Below are positions 1 to 8,999 of a stretch of DNA of 64,000 nucleotides, in pieces. The stretch is from assembly GCA_018402255.1 (NCBI GenBank), contig JAGYIS010000003.1, positions 1 to 64,000 of the forward strand, in the 5' to 3' direction. The translations under genes were made by a program, and so were the position numbers. The notes beneath the pieces were generated by a model. That model searched no databases. It saw only the letters and a program-made list of their open reading frames with translations, and was not told the DNA's origin. The first letter of the stretch is position 1. Each line of letters opens with the position of its first letter. The stretch is from Marinobacter sp. Its GTDB lineage: Bacteria; Pseudomonadota; Gammaproteobacteria; Pseudomonadales; Oleiphilaceae.

Positions 1-99
1 ACTGCGGTTTTGAGTGGTTCTGTGTGGAATGCTGATTTTGTAAGTGACTGTTTTAAGGATCATTGTGGTTTTCTGTGGACCAAAAAACAGGTGCGGCAT

Positions 100-126
100 C
101 GGGTTCAATTCCCGCCGTCTCCACCA
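100..126 (+). ncRNA. ssrA: 3' end of tmRNA (ssrA) or an attachment-site copy of it
   Basis: The stretch has a T-loop of TTCAATT between GGG and CCC, an acceptor 3' strand CGTCTCC, discriminator A and encoded CCA, as in gammaproteobacterial tmRNA 3' ends. It is followed at once by a rho-independent terminator. The T-stem should be five pairs, but T99 faces C115 where a G is expected, and nothing upstream in bases 1-99 resembles tmRNA. The first 60 bases are about 40% G+C by my count, well below the rest. ssrA is a common integration target, so this may be the att copy at the edge of an inserted element rather than the working gene. A tRNA 3' end is the alternative. Confidence 0.5.
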
Positions 127-140
127 ACTTAAACGAGAAA

Positions 141-165
141 AGCCCCGGACCTCCGGGGCTTTTTT
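141..165 (+). terminator. Rho-independent terminator after the tmRNA-like end
   Basis: An eight-pair stem, AGCCCCGG / CCGGGGCT with loop ACCT, is followed by TTTTT. It begins 15 bases after the encoded CCA, where an ssrA terminator would be expected. Confidence 0.85.
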
Positions 166-275
166 CGTTGCAGACACAGAAACTAAACGCCACTTCACCC
201 ACCCGTCATGCACTTTACTTCCAATCAGGGTAAGGTTTTCTCTCATCCTTCAATCACGGGCACGCGACACTCATC

Positions 276-872
276 ATGAACCAACCCGATGATCCAGCCA
301 GCCTGAGTGATCTACTCGCGCGCCTGCGGGAGCGAACGGAAGGCCTCAACGAGGTTTCAGTCGGCGACATCGTGTCTGCCGTTGGCGAGCGCTCTTTCGG
401 GCCGCTTGTGCTTATTGCTGGTGTAGTCACGCTTGCCCCGCTGATTGGCGATATCCCCGGCGTGCCCACGTTGATGGGGCTCATGGTGATGCTTACTCTG
501 GGGCAACTGGTTTTGCGCCGGAACACCGTGTGGATTCCCTCAAAATTATCCCGGCGGACGGTCTCAAGAGAAAAACTGACCAACGGCCTCCGCTGGATGG
601 ATAAACCGGCACGGTTTCTGGATCGCTGGACAAAGCAGCGGATGGCTTGGCTGGTTTCTGGCCCCGGGCAATATCTTATGGCCATTGCCTGCATGTCAGT
701 AGCCGCAGCAATGCCTTTGATGGAGGTTATTCCATTCAGTGCCAATGGCGGGGGGCTGGCACTGACAGCATTCGGGCTGTCGATTATTGCCCGCGACGGC
801 TTGTTGGCCATTCTGGCTATGCTGGTAACTGGAAGTACAGCCTGGTTTATACTCTCCAATATTCCGTGGTAG
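276..872 (+). CDS. ExoD-family exopolysaccharide synthesis membrane protein
   Basis: The 198-residue protein matches the ExoD family in length and layout. A polar N-terminal third (about residues 1-42, with a LSDLLARLRE stretch) precedes two hydrophobic blocks at roughly 43-80 and 131-195. The blocks are separated by a basic segment with WIPSKLSRR. ExoD proteins are inner-membrane proteins first linked to exopolysaccharide production in rhizobia; their biochemical role is not known. The start is the ATG at 276. The gene stands alone between the tmRNA-like terminator and cheV, with about 190 bases before the next start. The family call is fairly firm; the physiological role here is not shown. 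Confidence 0.75.
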   Translation: MNQPDDPASLSDLLARLRERTEGLNEVSVGDIVSAVGERSFGPLVLIAGVVTLAPLIGDIPGVPTLMGLMVMLTLGQLVLRRNTVWIPSKLSRRTVSREKLTNGLRWMDKPARFLDRWTKQRMAWLVSGPGQYLMAIACMSVAAAMPLMEVIPFSANGGGLALTAFGLSIIARDGLLAILAMLVTGSTAWFILSNIPW

Positions 873-1011
873 CTAACTCTGTAGAGTTTCGTCACCATTT
901 GAAACAAAGCTACTGAATCCTGCTCTACCGCAAAGCTGCTACTATTACTGCATACTCTCAGTTTCCGGTCTGACAATCGTCTGCCGGCGCAAACTGAACG
1001 ATACCCTTGAG

Positions 1012-1037
1012 AAAGCTCCTGCCAACCGGGGGCTTTT
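1012..1037 (+). terminator. Weak terminator-like hairpin before cheV
   Basis: AAAGCTCC pairs with GGGGCTTT through one G-U pair around a loop of about nine bases, followed by TTTT. It ends about 22 bases before the cheV start, so it could end exoD transcription, about 140 bases downstream of that gene. The stem is short and the T-run modest. Confidence 0.35.
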
Positions 1038-1059
1038 GCATTTAGAAGGATCAGGTTCT

Positions 1060-1947
1060 ATGTCCGGCAAAGCAAAGCAGTCCCAGAAACTCCTGCTATT
1101 CAGCCTGTTCGGGACGCGTCTTTTTGGCATCGGGACACTGAAAATCCGTGAGATTCTGCCATTTCAGCGGCTCACCAAGCTGCCTCACAGCCATCACGCG
1201 GTCATCGGCACGGCGACGTTCCGTCATTCCGCGGTGCCGGTTATTGATATGGCGGCGGCGGTGGGTTACCCGGCCTTGTCGAAGGAAGAGAGGGACAACG
1301 CTTCCATTATCGTGACCGACATTCAGCGTCAGGAAATCGGGTTTCTGGTGCGCAGTGTTCAGCAGATTATCGAAACGGACTGGAAGAGCGTAATGCCGCC
1401 GCCCAAGGCGCTGGGCAACAATGCCTTCATCACCGGTCTACTTGATCTGGATGGCGACATCATTCAATTGCTGGATGTGGAGTTGCTGCTGGCCAAGGTC
1501 TACCCGGAGTCTCTCGATGCACAAAATGTGGTGCTGTCAGACCTACAGAGCGAAACCCTGAAATCCCTGAACATTCTGTTGGTGGACGACTCTCAGGTTG
1601 CTCGCAAACAGCTGTGCGATGTGTTGGACAGTAAGGACATCACCTATCATGTCACCACCAACGGCGATGATGCCCTGCAGGTGTTGTTGAGCCAGGATGA
1701 GCGGGGCACCCCGATTGATATACTGGTCAGTGATATCGAGATGCCCGGCCTGGATGGCTATGAGCTTACCTTCAACGTCCGGGACAACACCACGCTGAAA
1801 CAGCCTTACATCATCCTGCACACCTCACTCAACAGTGAGATGAGCCTGGCCTACGCCAATCAGGTGGGGGCCAATGAGGCATTGACCAAGTTTGATGCCG
1901 AGGAATTGATGCAGGCCATGCTCAAGGGCGCTGCCCAGGCGAGTTAA
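1060..1947 (+). CDS. cheV: Chemotaxis coupling protein CheV (CheW domain plus receiver)
   Basis: The 295-residue protein has an N-terminal CheW-like domain (about 1-160, with LLFSLFGTRLFGIG near the start) and a C-terminal response-regulator receiver. In the receiver the acidic pair is D176-D177 (LLVDDSQ), the phospho-acceptor is D225 (VSDIEMPG) and the conserved lysine is K277. CheV couples chemoreceptors to CheA and can be modulated by phosphorylation. The ATG at 1060 is preceded by AGAAGGA about nine bases away; an upstream TTG at 1036 lacks such a site. No other che genes are in the window, so it works with a chemotaxis system elsewhere. Its stop overlaps the stop of the convergent thiamine-enzyme gene. 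Confidence 0.9.
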   Translation: MSGKAKQSQKLLLFSLFGTRLFGIGTLKIREILPFQRLTKLPHSHHAVIGTATFRHSAVPVIDMAAAVGYPALSKEERDNASIIVTDIQRQEIGFLVRSVQQIIETDWKSVMPPPKALGNNAFITGLLDLDGDIIQLLDVELLLAKVYPESLDAQNVVLSDLQSETLKSLNILLVDDSQVARKQLCDVLDSKDITYHVTTNGDDALQVLLSQDERGTPIDILVSDIEMPGLDGYELTFNVRDNTTLKQPYIILHTSLNSEMSLAYANQVGANEALTKFDAEELMQAMLKGAAQAS

Positions 1948-3614
1948 AGCCTGCAGGTCAGCTCACTCAGCTCTTCATCGAACACCCGGTGGTTTTCACT
2001 GTAATCCACCGGCACCTCCACCAGATGCACACCGCCTGCAGCCAGCGCGCCCGCCAACGTTGGCTGCAGGTCTTCCGCCCGCTCAATCCGGTGCCCCTCA
2101 GCACCGTATGCACGGGCGTAGGTAACAAAATCCGGATTGCCGTAATCCAGCCCGAAGTCGGTAAAGCCCTCTTGCCCCTGCTTCCACTTGATCATGCCGT
2201 AGGCGTTGTCATTGATGATCAACACCACCAGGTTGAGCTTCAGTCGAACGGCGGTTTCCAGTTCCTGACTGTTCATCATGAAACCGCCGTCGCCACAAAC
2301 GGCCATCACCTTGAGATCCGGATACAGCATGGCCGCCATCATGGCACTGGGCAGACCAGCGCCCATGGAGGCCAGGGCATTGTCCAACAACACGGTGTTG
2401 TTGTCGTAAGCGGGGTAATTGCGGGCAAACCAGAGTTTGTACATGCCGTTATCCAGGGCAATGATGCCATCGTCCGGCATAACCTGCCGCACGTCATGGA
2501 CAATGCGCTGGGGAATCACCGGGAACCGGGTATCTTCGGCCCGCTCCTGCAGGTGCGCATCCACGGCCTGCTTCACTTCCATCAGCCCGGCAAAGTCGTG
2601 ATTGGCGCACTGGCCGCAGTGCTCGGCCAGATATTCAACGCTGTTGGCGATATCACCCACCACCTCATGCTGCGGAAAATAGACCGGATCCACATCGGCA
2701 CCGCTGAAGTTCACGTGAATGACTTTCTTGCCGCCGGGGGTCATAAAGAAGGGTGGTTTTTCAACCACGTCGTGGCCGACGTTGATCACTAGATCGGCGC
2801 GATCGATGGCACAGTGGACAAAATCACCGGAGGAAAGCGCAGCGTTGCCCAGGTAACCGGGATGGCGCTCATCAACCACGCCTTTCCCCATCTGCGTCGT
2901 GAAAAACGGAATACCGGTCACGTTGATCAGATGCAGCAGAGCCTGAGACACCCGCTTACGGTTAGCGCCGGCGCCAATCATGATCAGTGGGTGCCGGGCT
3001 TCGCGCAGCATCTCGCAGGCCATTTCCAGACTTTTCTGACTGGCCGACGGCCGGCGGGCATCACTGGGCGCAAAAATGTGGGTATCTGAGGCAGGCGTCT
3101 CGGCCGCTATGTCTTCCGGCAGTTCCAGATGCACAGCGCCGGGGCGCTCTTCGGAAGCCAGCCGAAAGGCCTCGCGAACTTTCGCGGGGATGGTATTGGC
3201 ATTACTGATCTGCCGGGTGTATTTGGTGAGCGGGCGCATCAGATCCACCACATCCAGAATCTGGAACAGGCCCTGCTTCGACGATTTGATCGGCTTCTGA
3301 CCGGAGATCATCATCATGGGCATACCGCCCAGCTGAGCATAGGCCGCTGCGGTAACGAGGTTGGTGGCGCCAGGGCCCAGGGTGGAGAGGCAAACGCCAA
3401 CCTGGCCGGTCAGGCGGCCGTAGGTGGCGGCCATAAACCCGGCGGCCTGCTCATGGCGGTTGAGTATCAACTGAATGCTGGAATTACGAAGAGCTTCGAT
3501 GAACGCCAGATTTTCTTCACCAGGCACCGCGAAGATGTATTTAACGCCCTCGTTCTCCAGCGCCCGGATAAACAGCTCTGCTCCATTCGGAACCGTTCGT
3601 TGCTCGTTGGCCAT
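1944..3614 (-). CDS. ThDP-dependent acetolactate synthase-like large subunit
   Basis: This 556-residue protein has the three-domain plan of pyruvate-type ThDP enzymes. The N-terminal pyrimidine-binding domain carries the catalytic glutamate E55 (NRHEQAAGF). A central domain follows, then a C-terminal diphosphate-binding domain with the GDGG...N motif (CGDGGFMMNSQELE to INDNAYGM). Members condense two pyruvates to 2-acetolactate. No ilvN-type small subunit is next to it and it stands alone, so a catabolic AlsS-like role or another 2-oxoacid substrate is possible. The ATG at 3614 was chosen because AAGGA lies six bases upstream; an ATG two codons earlier overlaps that site. It overlaps convergent cheV by four bases. 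Confidence 0.8.
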   Translation of the reverse strand: MANEQRTVPNGAELFIRALENEGVKYIFAVPGEENLAFIEALRNSSIQLILNRHEQAAGFMAATYGRLTGQVGVCLSTLGPGATNLVTAAAYAQLGGMPMMMISGQKPIKSSKQGLFQILDVVDLMRPLTKYTRQISNANTIPAKVREAFRLASEERPGAVHLELPEDIAAETPASDTHIFAPSDARRPSASQKSLEMACEMLREARHPLIMIGAGANRKRVSQALLHLINVTGIPFFTTQMGKGVVDERHPGYLGNAALSSGDFVHCAIDRADLVINVGHDVVEKPPFFMTPGGKKVIHVNFSGADVDPVYFPQHEVVGDIANSVEYLAEHCGQCANHDFAGLMEVKQAVDAHLQERAEDTRFPVIPQRIVHDVRQVMPDDGIIALDNGMYKLWFARNYPAYDNNTVLLDNALASMGAGLPSAMMAAMLYPDLKVMAVCGDGGFMMNSQELETAVRLKLNLVVLIINDNAYGMIKWKQGQEGFTDFGLDYGNPDFVTYARAYGAEGHRIERAEDLQPTLAGALAAGGVHLVEVPVDYSENHRVFDEELSELTCRL

Positions 3615-3644
3615 AAGCATCCTTTTGATCAGTGAGTTCCTGAA

Positions 3645-5672
3645 TCAGTCGGTTCTGGGTGGCTCTGCCTGCAACACATCTGCCGGCAGCCGGTCTTCAC
3701 CCCAACTGCGATACACTCCCTCTGTTACGCGGCGAAGTTCGTCATCGTTCACTTCTGCCGGCTCACCCCGCTCCAACGGATCGTAATGATAGATGTAAAG
3801 CCGCGACGTGAACTGCTCAAACGGCAATGACGATTCCCCGAAGCGTTCCCCGGAGCCAGACGTGCTTACCTGCACGCCATCACCCCAGTTCTGCCCGCTG
3901 TCATTGTTGGGGTTAAAGAAATACACCCGCATCTCGTTTTCCGGCCCCAGAGCTACCCGGAGAATGGTGATGGCATGCCAACCGATGAAGCGGGCGGCGC
4001 TGTCGGTTACAGCAATACCGGCCGGTTGCGGGTGAATCAGCGGCTGATTGCCGTTGTAGTATGGATGATAGCTGGCGTAAAAGTGACGGATGAAACCGTC
4101 CAGGTCGGCCAGCTTGCCGGTGGCGACGTCCACATTAATGGCGAAGCCACGGCCAGCAGACCAACCGTGGAACTCGGGGTTCACCCATTTATGGGGATCA
4201 CCTTCACGGCCTATGCACAAGCGTCCCATTTCGGCGTAGATACGGTCGAGGTGCGGCACCACCACCAGGGAAACCGGATCAAGATCCAGAGTCACTTCCG
4301 AGGCGACACCTCCGGCACTGTGGGCAGAAGAGACCGGTTTACCCTCAAAGTGCATCACAATTTCGTTATCTCGTGCCGCCCACGCCACCATCTGCAGCAA
4401 ATAGTCGGGATCGTTGTATGCCCACATGGACAGCGCTCGGGCTGATTGACAGGTCGGGTTGTTGCCCTGCCCCACACCTAATGGCTGCCCCAGCATGTTC
4501 AGCACACCCTGCATCAGCCAGGCAGCTGGCGCAGGCTCATAGCCATTGGCAAACTGCAGGCGTTCCCGGGCCTCCGGGCAAAGTGACAACCGAACCTGAC
4601 GCCAGAGAGCCGGCGCCACCGGAGGTTGGTACAAAATACCTCGCTCCAGAAGCAAAGCCAAACCGTACAGGCCCTGTGCTGTTTCCGGGAAAATCGATTC
4701 TTCAATCAAGGTCCGCACCAACTCGCTGTAACACAGCAGGCAATCCCGGCCCGTGCTGGACAGCCCCAGAGTGTCACTCAACAGAGAGTCGCGATCCTCC
4801 AGAATAAAACGCACAAAGGTGGCATGGTAAGGCGATACCAGACCGGTATCGTGCATGGAGCGAGCGAAGCCAGTGGCCTCGTTCTGCAACGCGGCACTGT
4901 CCATAGACTCCAGTCGCTGCACATAAACCAACGTACCCGGATCTTCACTGCAAGCCCGCGTTGGGCCGTACAAGCTGGAAATAAGTCGATCTGCACCCCG
5001 ACCGGCGCCGCCCAGATCGGCGTCAGGGTCTCCCCGGCAAATGGCAATCTGGGTGATCATTCGGCGGGCGTCCGTCACCCGGATGGGCCGCTGCTCAAGA
5101 ATGCGCCAGATCTCTTCGATCAGGCTATCGATGACGTGCTCATAACCGATGTGGGTGGCTACATGCTGAACCAGGGCCTGGCTGATCAACGCCAACTTGC
5201 CCTGTTCCCGCTCTGCCTCGCCGGTCATGCCAAACAGCAGTCCCAGGTTGATGGCCAATACTTGAGTGAGGTAATGACGAGCCTGTTCCGCCGACACGCT
5301 CGGATGCAGGTAGTCTCCCCGGGCCACGGCCAATAGGCGAAGCTCACTGAATGCCTCGATCACCACAGTATCTGCGTTCGGGCTTTGCAGCGAGTAGGTG
5401 GTCAGGGAGGGTAAAAGAATGCCAGGCTCCGCCCAGTCAGTGCCGTCGTATACTCCGGCCTCTTCCAGTCGACGAGCTCGGGCCTCGATGGCCTGACAAC
5501 CACCCGGCTGCAAAAGCACCCGCCGGGCAGTGTCAAACAGCTTAGGGAGCTTGCCGGCCTTGGCAAACGGCCGGCTTTCTTCCAGAGCCGCGATGGACTC
5601 GTCCAGTTTCTGCAACAGCTTGTCAACGTTGACGACTGACGGCTGACGGCTGGCAGGTTGGCGTTCACTCAA
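3645..5672 (-). CDS. Uncharacterised protein with papain-like C/H/N signature
   Basis: I do not recognise this 675-residue protein. The N-terminal two-thirds is helix-rich. The C-terminal part carries a possible papain-fold triad: Q402 and C408 (GQGNNPTCQSAR), H566 (IGWHAITI) and N587 (FFNPNND). This order and spacing resemble papain/calpain-type cysteine peptidases or transglutaminases. No signal peptide or membrane segment is evident. The start is taken as TTG at 5672 because GAGGAG lies five bases upstream and it follows the ATP-grasp stop; longer readings would run back into that gene. It lies 53 bases after the ATP-grasp gene on the same strand, so the two probably form an operon. The catalytic proposal is inference. 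Confidence 0.6.
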   Translation of the reverse strand: MSERQPASRQPSVVNVDKLLQKLDESIAALEESRPFAKAGKLPKLFDTARRVLLQPGGCQAIEARARRLEEAGVYDGTDWAEPGILLPSLTTYSLQSPNADTVVIEAFSELRLLAVARGDYLHPSVSAEQARHYLTQVLAINLGLLFGMTGEAEREQGKLALISQALVQHVATHIGYEHVIDSLIEEIWRILEQRPIRVTDARRMITQIAICRGDPDADLGGAGRGADRLISSLYGPTRACSEDPGTLVYVQRLESMDSAALQNEATGFARSMHDTGLVSPYHATFVRFILEDRDSLLSDTLGLSSTGRDCLLCYSELVRTLIEESIFPETAQGLYGLALLLERGILYQPPVAPALWRQVRLSLCPEARERLQFANGYEPAPAAWLMQGVLNMLGQPLGVGQGNNPTCQSARALSMWAYNDPDYLLQMVAWAARDNEIVMHFEGKPVSSAHSAGGVASEVTLDLDPVSLVVVPHLDRIYAEMGRLCIGREGDPHKWVNPEFHGWSAGRGFAINVDVATGKLADLDGFIRHFYASYHPYYNGNQPLIHPQPAGIAVTDSAARFIGWHAITILRVALGPENEMRVYFFNPNNDSGQNWGDGVQVSTSGSGERFGESSLPFEQFTSRLYIYHYDPLERGEPAEVNDDELRRVTEGVYRSWGEDRLPADVLQAEPPRTD

Positions 5673-5725
5673 ACGAGGCTCCTCAGGGCCTGCATCAAAC
5701 CCTTTTTTGTTAATGCATGCCTCGA

Positions 5726-6958
5726 TTATACATAGAAATCGAGTTCTTCCTGATGTTTGAGCAAGTCCCGCAACACGTAGGGGTCTTCGCCAAAGAAGTA
5801 AATCAAGCCCCAATGGGTACCAAAGGCGGTACGTTTGGTGACGGTTTCTTCAACCGGTGGCGTCAGTTCGTGAGACTCAAAGTAGTCGTGATTCTCGGTC
5901 TCTTCCGGGATCTCCAGACGGCTGACCACGCGACGACGGGGGTATACACCGAAGCAGCCAGCGTAGCCCTTGGCATCCACCACCTCTTTCGGGAAAAAGG
6001 CTTTGATTTCCTCTTCGGTGGTTTTCGGATCAAACGCCATGATCAGACCCTGATAGGCGTTGAATCCGTAGGCGCGTTCCAACAATTCAAACACTTTGAA
6101 GCCGGGTGGACGATAGGCTACCTCGCCGAAGTACATGGTACCGTCGCTGGTGACAAAGTATTCCGGATGAACAAAGCCGAACTCGATATCAAACGTTTTG
6201 ATCAGCTTCTCGATCTGCGCGGTGATTTCGGCGCGGTATTTCTCAAGATCCGGCGTCGCCGGCACGAACACCGAGTAGCCCAGGGTCACGTACTCGGAAA
6301 TGTTCAGAAAGCAGATTTTGCCATTGTGAATCCAGGCCTCGACTGCGAATTCCCAGCCGTCCAGGTGGGACTCCATCAGTACCGGAAATTCCTCATCAGG
6401 AATGGTGTCAACTTCATCCGGCGTTCGAATCACCCGGTGGCCAAGGCAGCCGGCTTTGTCGAAAGCTTTCAAGTGGATGGGATCATTGGGATCGCCATCC
6501 AGCTTCAGCAAGGTCTGGTTCACTCGCTTGAGAAAGCGGACCACGTCCTCGCGGTCGTGGGCTTCTTCAAATATGCCCACGCGAATACCGCCGAGCTGGG
6601 CACGACGCTTCATCAGCGCTTTGTCACGCAGCAGCATGGCCTGGCCGAAAAGCCGCGGATTGCCCATCAACACCGAGTTGATGGCACCGGCCCATTCGAC
6701 GGTTTCTTCAAACAATGGGATGGCAACATCCACACCCATTTCCTGGAGGGTTTGAGCAATCTCAAAAGAACGGTCGTTCAGGCGCTCGAAATTCCACGGC
6801 AGGTACGGAATGTTGTGTTCTGTGCAGTAAGGTTCAGCCCAGTCCGGAGCGACAACAACGTATTTGCGGTCAAACTTGTCGGCCGCTTCTATGGCGTTGA
6901 GGCTCCAGCCCAGGAGGGCAATATACCCTTTGTCGGGATTATAGTTCTGTTCAGTCAC
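5726..6958 (-). CDS. ATP-grasp domain carboxylate-amine ligase-like protein
   Basis: The 410-residue protein has an ATP-grasp layout. A Rossmann-like N-terminal part (IALLGWSLNAIEAADK) is followed by a lysine-containing beta segment, LDGWEFAVEAW, and metal-binding acidic residues in FGFVHPEYFV and YFGEVAYRPPG. ATP-grasp enzymes activate a carboxylate as acyl phosphate and join it to an amine or thiol; the substrate cannot be told from sequence. The start is GTG at 6958 with GGAGA about seven bases upstream. A mqo terminator lies upstream, so this gene probably has its own promoter and is transcribed with the papain-like gene that follows 53 bases later. Confidence 0.75.
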   Translation of the reverse strand: MTEQNYNPDKGYIALLGWSLNAIEAADKFDRKYVVVAPDWAEPYCTEHNIPYLPWNFERLNDRSFEIAQTLQEMGVDVAIPLFEETVEWAGAINSVLMGNPRLFGQAMLLRDKALMKRRAQLGGIRVGIFEEAHDREDVVRFLKRVNQTLLKLDGDPNDPIHLKAFDKAGCLGHRVIRTPDEVDTIPDEEFPVLMESHLDGWEFAVEAWIHNGKICFLNISEYVTLGYSVFVPATPDLEKYRAEITAQIEKLIKTFDIEFGFVHPEYFVTSDGTMYFGEVAYRPPGFKVFELLERAYGFNAYQGLIMAFDPKTTEEEIKAFFPKEVVDAKGYAGCFGVYPRRRVVSRLEIPEETENHDYFESHELTPPVEETVTKRTAFGTHWGLIYFFGEDPYVLRDLLKHQEELDFYV

Positions 6959-7043
6959 AGGCGCTCTCCACGTTAAGGGTTAGCTCTCTACACTGAACCT
7001 ATTGGCTGTAAATCGCAACTTTCTCCACCCGGTCACCCTAACG

Positions 7044-7076
7044 AAAAACGGGCGCCGGTATTTAGCCTGGCGCCCG
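7044..7076 (-). terminator. Rho-independent terminator of mqo
   Basis: Read on the minus strand, CGGGCGCC pairs with GGCGCCCG around a twelve-base loop and is followed by TTTTT. It lies about 35 bases beyond the mqo stop. Confidence 0.85.
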
Positions 7077-7110
7077 CAAAGAAGCACTTAATTTACGCCG
7101 AACATTTCGA

Positions 7111-8592
7111 TCAGTTCAGCTGCAAGGTCGACAACGTTCGTTCACGCACACGGTTAAGCAGTGCTTCGTCCTCTACCAATGTCTGGCCATAAGAAGGCAC
7201 CAGCACCCGCATGCGCTCCTGCCACTGATCCGTTTTAATCTTCTCCGGGAAACAGCGCTCAATCACATCCAACATGGCGTTGGCTGCCGTGGAAGCCCCG
7301 GGAGACGCGCCCAACAGGGCCGCGAGGGTGCCATCTTTGGCTGCGACTATCTCGGTACCGAACTCCAGCTTACCGCCACCTTCTGCGGTCTGCTTGATGA
7401 TCTGTACCCGCTGGCCGGCCATTTGCAGCTTCCAGTCATCCTCCCGGGCATCCGGGAAAAAGTTACGCAAAGCCTCGACTCGATCGCTGTGCGACTGGAA
7501 CACTTCACCGATCAGATAACGTGTCAAATCCATGTTGCTTTTGCTCACCGACAGCATCGGCCGTAAGTTGGCAGCGCGCACCGATCCGAACAGATCAAAC
7601 ATGGATCCCTGCTTCAGGAACCGGGTGGTGAAGCCGGCAAACGGTCCGAACAGCAGGGCTGGCTCACCGTTAATGATTCGCGTATCCAGATGCGGAACCG
7701 ACATCGGTGGCGCACCGATAGGGGCTTTACCGTAGACCTTCGAATGATGCTGCTCAACAATCTCCGGCTTCTGACAAACCAGCCACTGTCCGCTGACCGG
7801 GAAGCCACCGTAACCGCGAGCTTCTTCGACCCCGGATTTCTGCAGCATCGGCAGTGCACCACCACCCGCACCAAGGAACACAAAGCCGGCTTCAAGCTTG
7901 GTCAACTCTCCGGTTTTCTGGTTCTTTACGCGCAATTTCCAGCGCCCGTTGTCGCGCTGATCGATGTAATGCACCGGACTGCTTAGCATCAGTTCGAAAT
8001 TGGGCTGGGTTTCCAGCCACTTGACCATGCTGCGGGTCAGCGAGCCGAAATCCACATCAGAGCCGTGCTTGATACGAGTGGCAGCGACCCGCTGCATCGG
8101 GTCGCGCTGGTTGACGACCAACGGCATCCACTCGGCCAGGTCTTCCGGGCTCTCGGTGTATTCCATTTCCCGGAACAGATGGTGGGCTTTCAGACGTTCG
8201 AAACGGCGCTTGAGGAAGGCGACATCTTTCTCGCCCCAGACAAAGCTCTGATGCGGTGTGCGATTAATGAAGGTGGATGGTTCCGGCAAGATGCCCTGCT
8301 CAACCAGATAGGACCAGAACTGCAGAGACACTTCGTACTGAGCGTTGATTTGCAACGCTCGGGCAATTTCAACGTCGCCATCATCAGTTTCGGGCGTGTA
8401 ATTAAGCTCGCAGTAGCCTGCGTGACCAGTCCCTGCATTGTTCCATCCATCGGTGCTTTCATGGGCAACGTGGTCTAAACGCTCCACCATCACGATGTCC
8501 AGGGACGGGTCCAGTTGCCTGAGCATCATGCCGAGGGTCGCGCTCATGACGCCCCCTCCGACCAGCACTACATCTGCCTGTCTAACGGCCAT
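7111..8592 (-). CDS. mqo: Malate:quinone oxidoreductase
   Basis: The 493-residue protein is a typical Mqo, the FAD-dependent peripheral membrane enzyme that oxidises L-malate to oxaloacetate and passes electrons to quinone. The N-terminal dinucleotide-binding motif is VVLVGGGVMSATLG. It also has the family segments WNNAGTGHAGYCELNYTP and FLGAGGGALPMLQKSGV and a C-terminal LLGASPGASTAANAML block. Length fits the family. The ATG at 8592 follows a 407-base region shared with the divergent exchanger gene, and a strong terminator follows. With fumC about 8 kb away it serves the TCA cycle, but the two are separate units. Confidence 0.95.
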   Translation of the reverse strand: MAVRQADVVLVGGGVMSATLGMMLRQLDPSLDIVMVERLDHVAHESTDGWNNAGTGHAGYCELNYTPETDDGDVEIARALQINAQYEVSLQFWSYLVEQGILPEPSTFINRTPHQSFVWGEKDVAFLKRRFERLKAHHLFREMEYTESPEDLAEWMPLVVNQRDPMQRVAATRIKHGSDVDFGSLTRSMVKWLETQPNFELMLSSPVHYIDQRDNGRWKLRVKNQKTGELTKLEAGFVFLGAGGGALPMLQKSGVEEARGYGGFPVSGQWLVCQKPEIVEQHHSKVYGKAPIGAPPMSVPHLDTRIINGEPALLFGPFAGFTTRFLKQGSMFDLFGSVRAANLRPMLSVSKSNMDLTRYLIGEVFQSHSDRVEALRNFFPDAREDDWKLQMAGQRVQIIKQTAEGGGKLEFGTEIVAAKDGTLAALLGASPGASTAANAMLDVIERCFPEKIKTDQWQERMRVLVPSYGQTLVEDEALLNRVRERTLSTLQLN

Positions 8593-8999
8593 TGGTCTTC
8601 ACCTTAGCTAGTGTTGAACCTGATGCCACTCCACGATCAGCGAAAGTGGCCTGTCGGAAGCCGGCCCAGGCGCGAGGTAGGCGGCGCTGCCGTATGCTTC
8701 CGGTCTGAATTTGGGCGCATTATCCCGGTTTTTGTCGGAATAATAAATTGCGATTGTCAATCGGTGCGTACTGACCTGACTATCAGGATTTGCGGCAATT
8801 TTCTCCCGTTTTGTCAACAATATCAGCGCCACTTTAGTCTGATACCCTCCTATCTGGAGTGCGGATCATTGCCGGCCTATTAAAATCCTTGAAATTCGGG
8901 GCTGACCAAAATCGCCAGCTTGCGGTATCTTGTGCGCCAACTTTCCTTTCCGCTGCCATGGCAGCGCGGATTCGACCGATGACTATTTGAGGTGTTCTT
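8593..8999. other. Intergenic region between divergent mqo and exchanger genes
   Basis: This 407-base stretch has no convincing gene. It must hold promoters for both flanking genes and has an AT-rich patch near 8735-8760, but I could not identify a confident -35/-10 pair, operator or RNA gene. Short reading frames on both strands lack ribosome sites and recognisable motifs. Confidence 0.5.

Noticed and set aside
44..292. 82-codon frame across the tmRNA-like end
   Set aside because: It runs through an RNA 3' end and a terminator, has no ribosome site, and its product has no recognisable features.
5717..6976. 419-codon frame antisense to the ATP-grasp gene
   Set aside because: It mirrors codon structure of the opposite strand; the minus-strand product has clear ATP-grasp motifs and a ribosome site.
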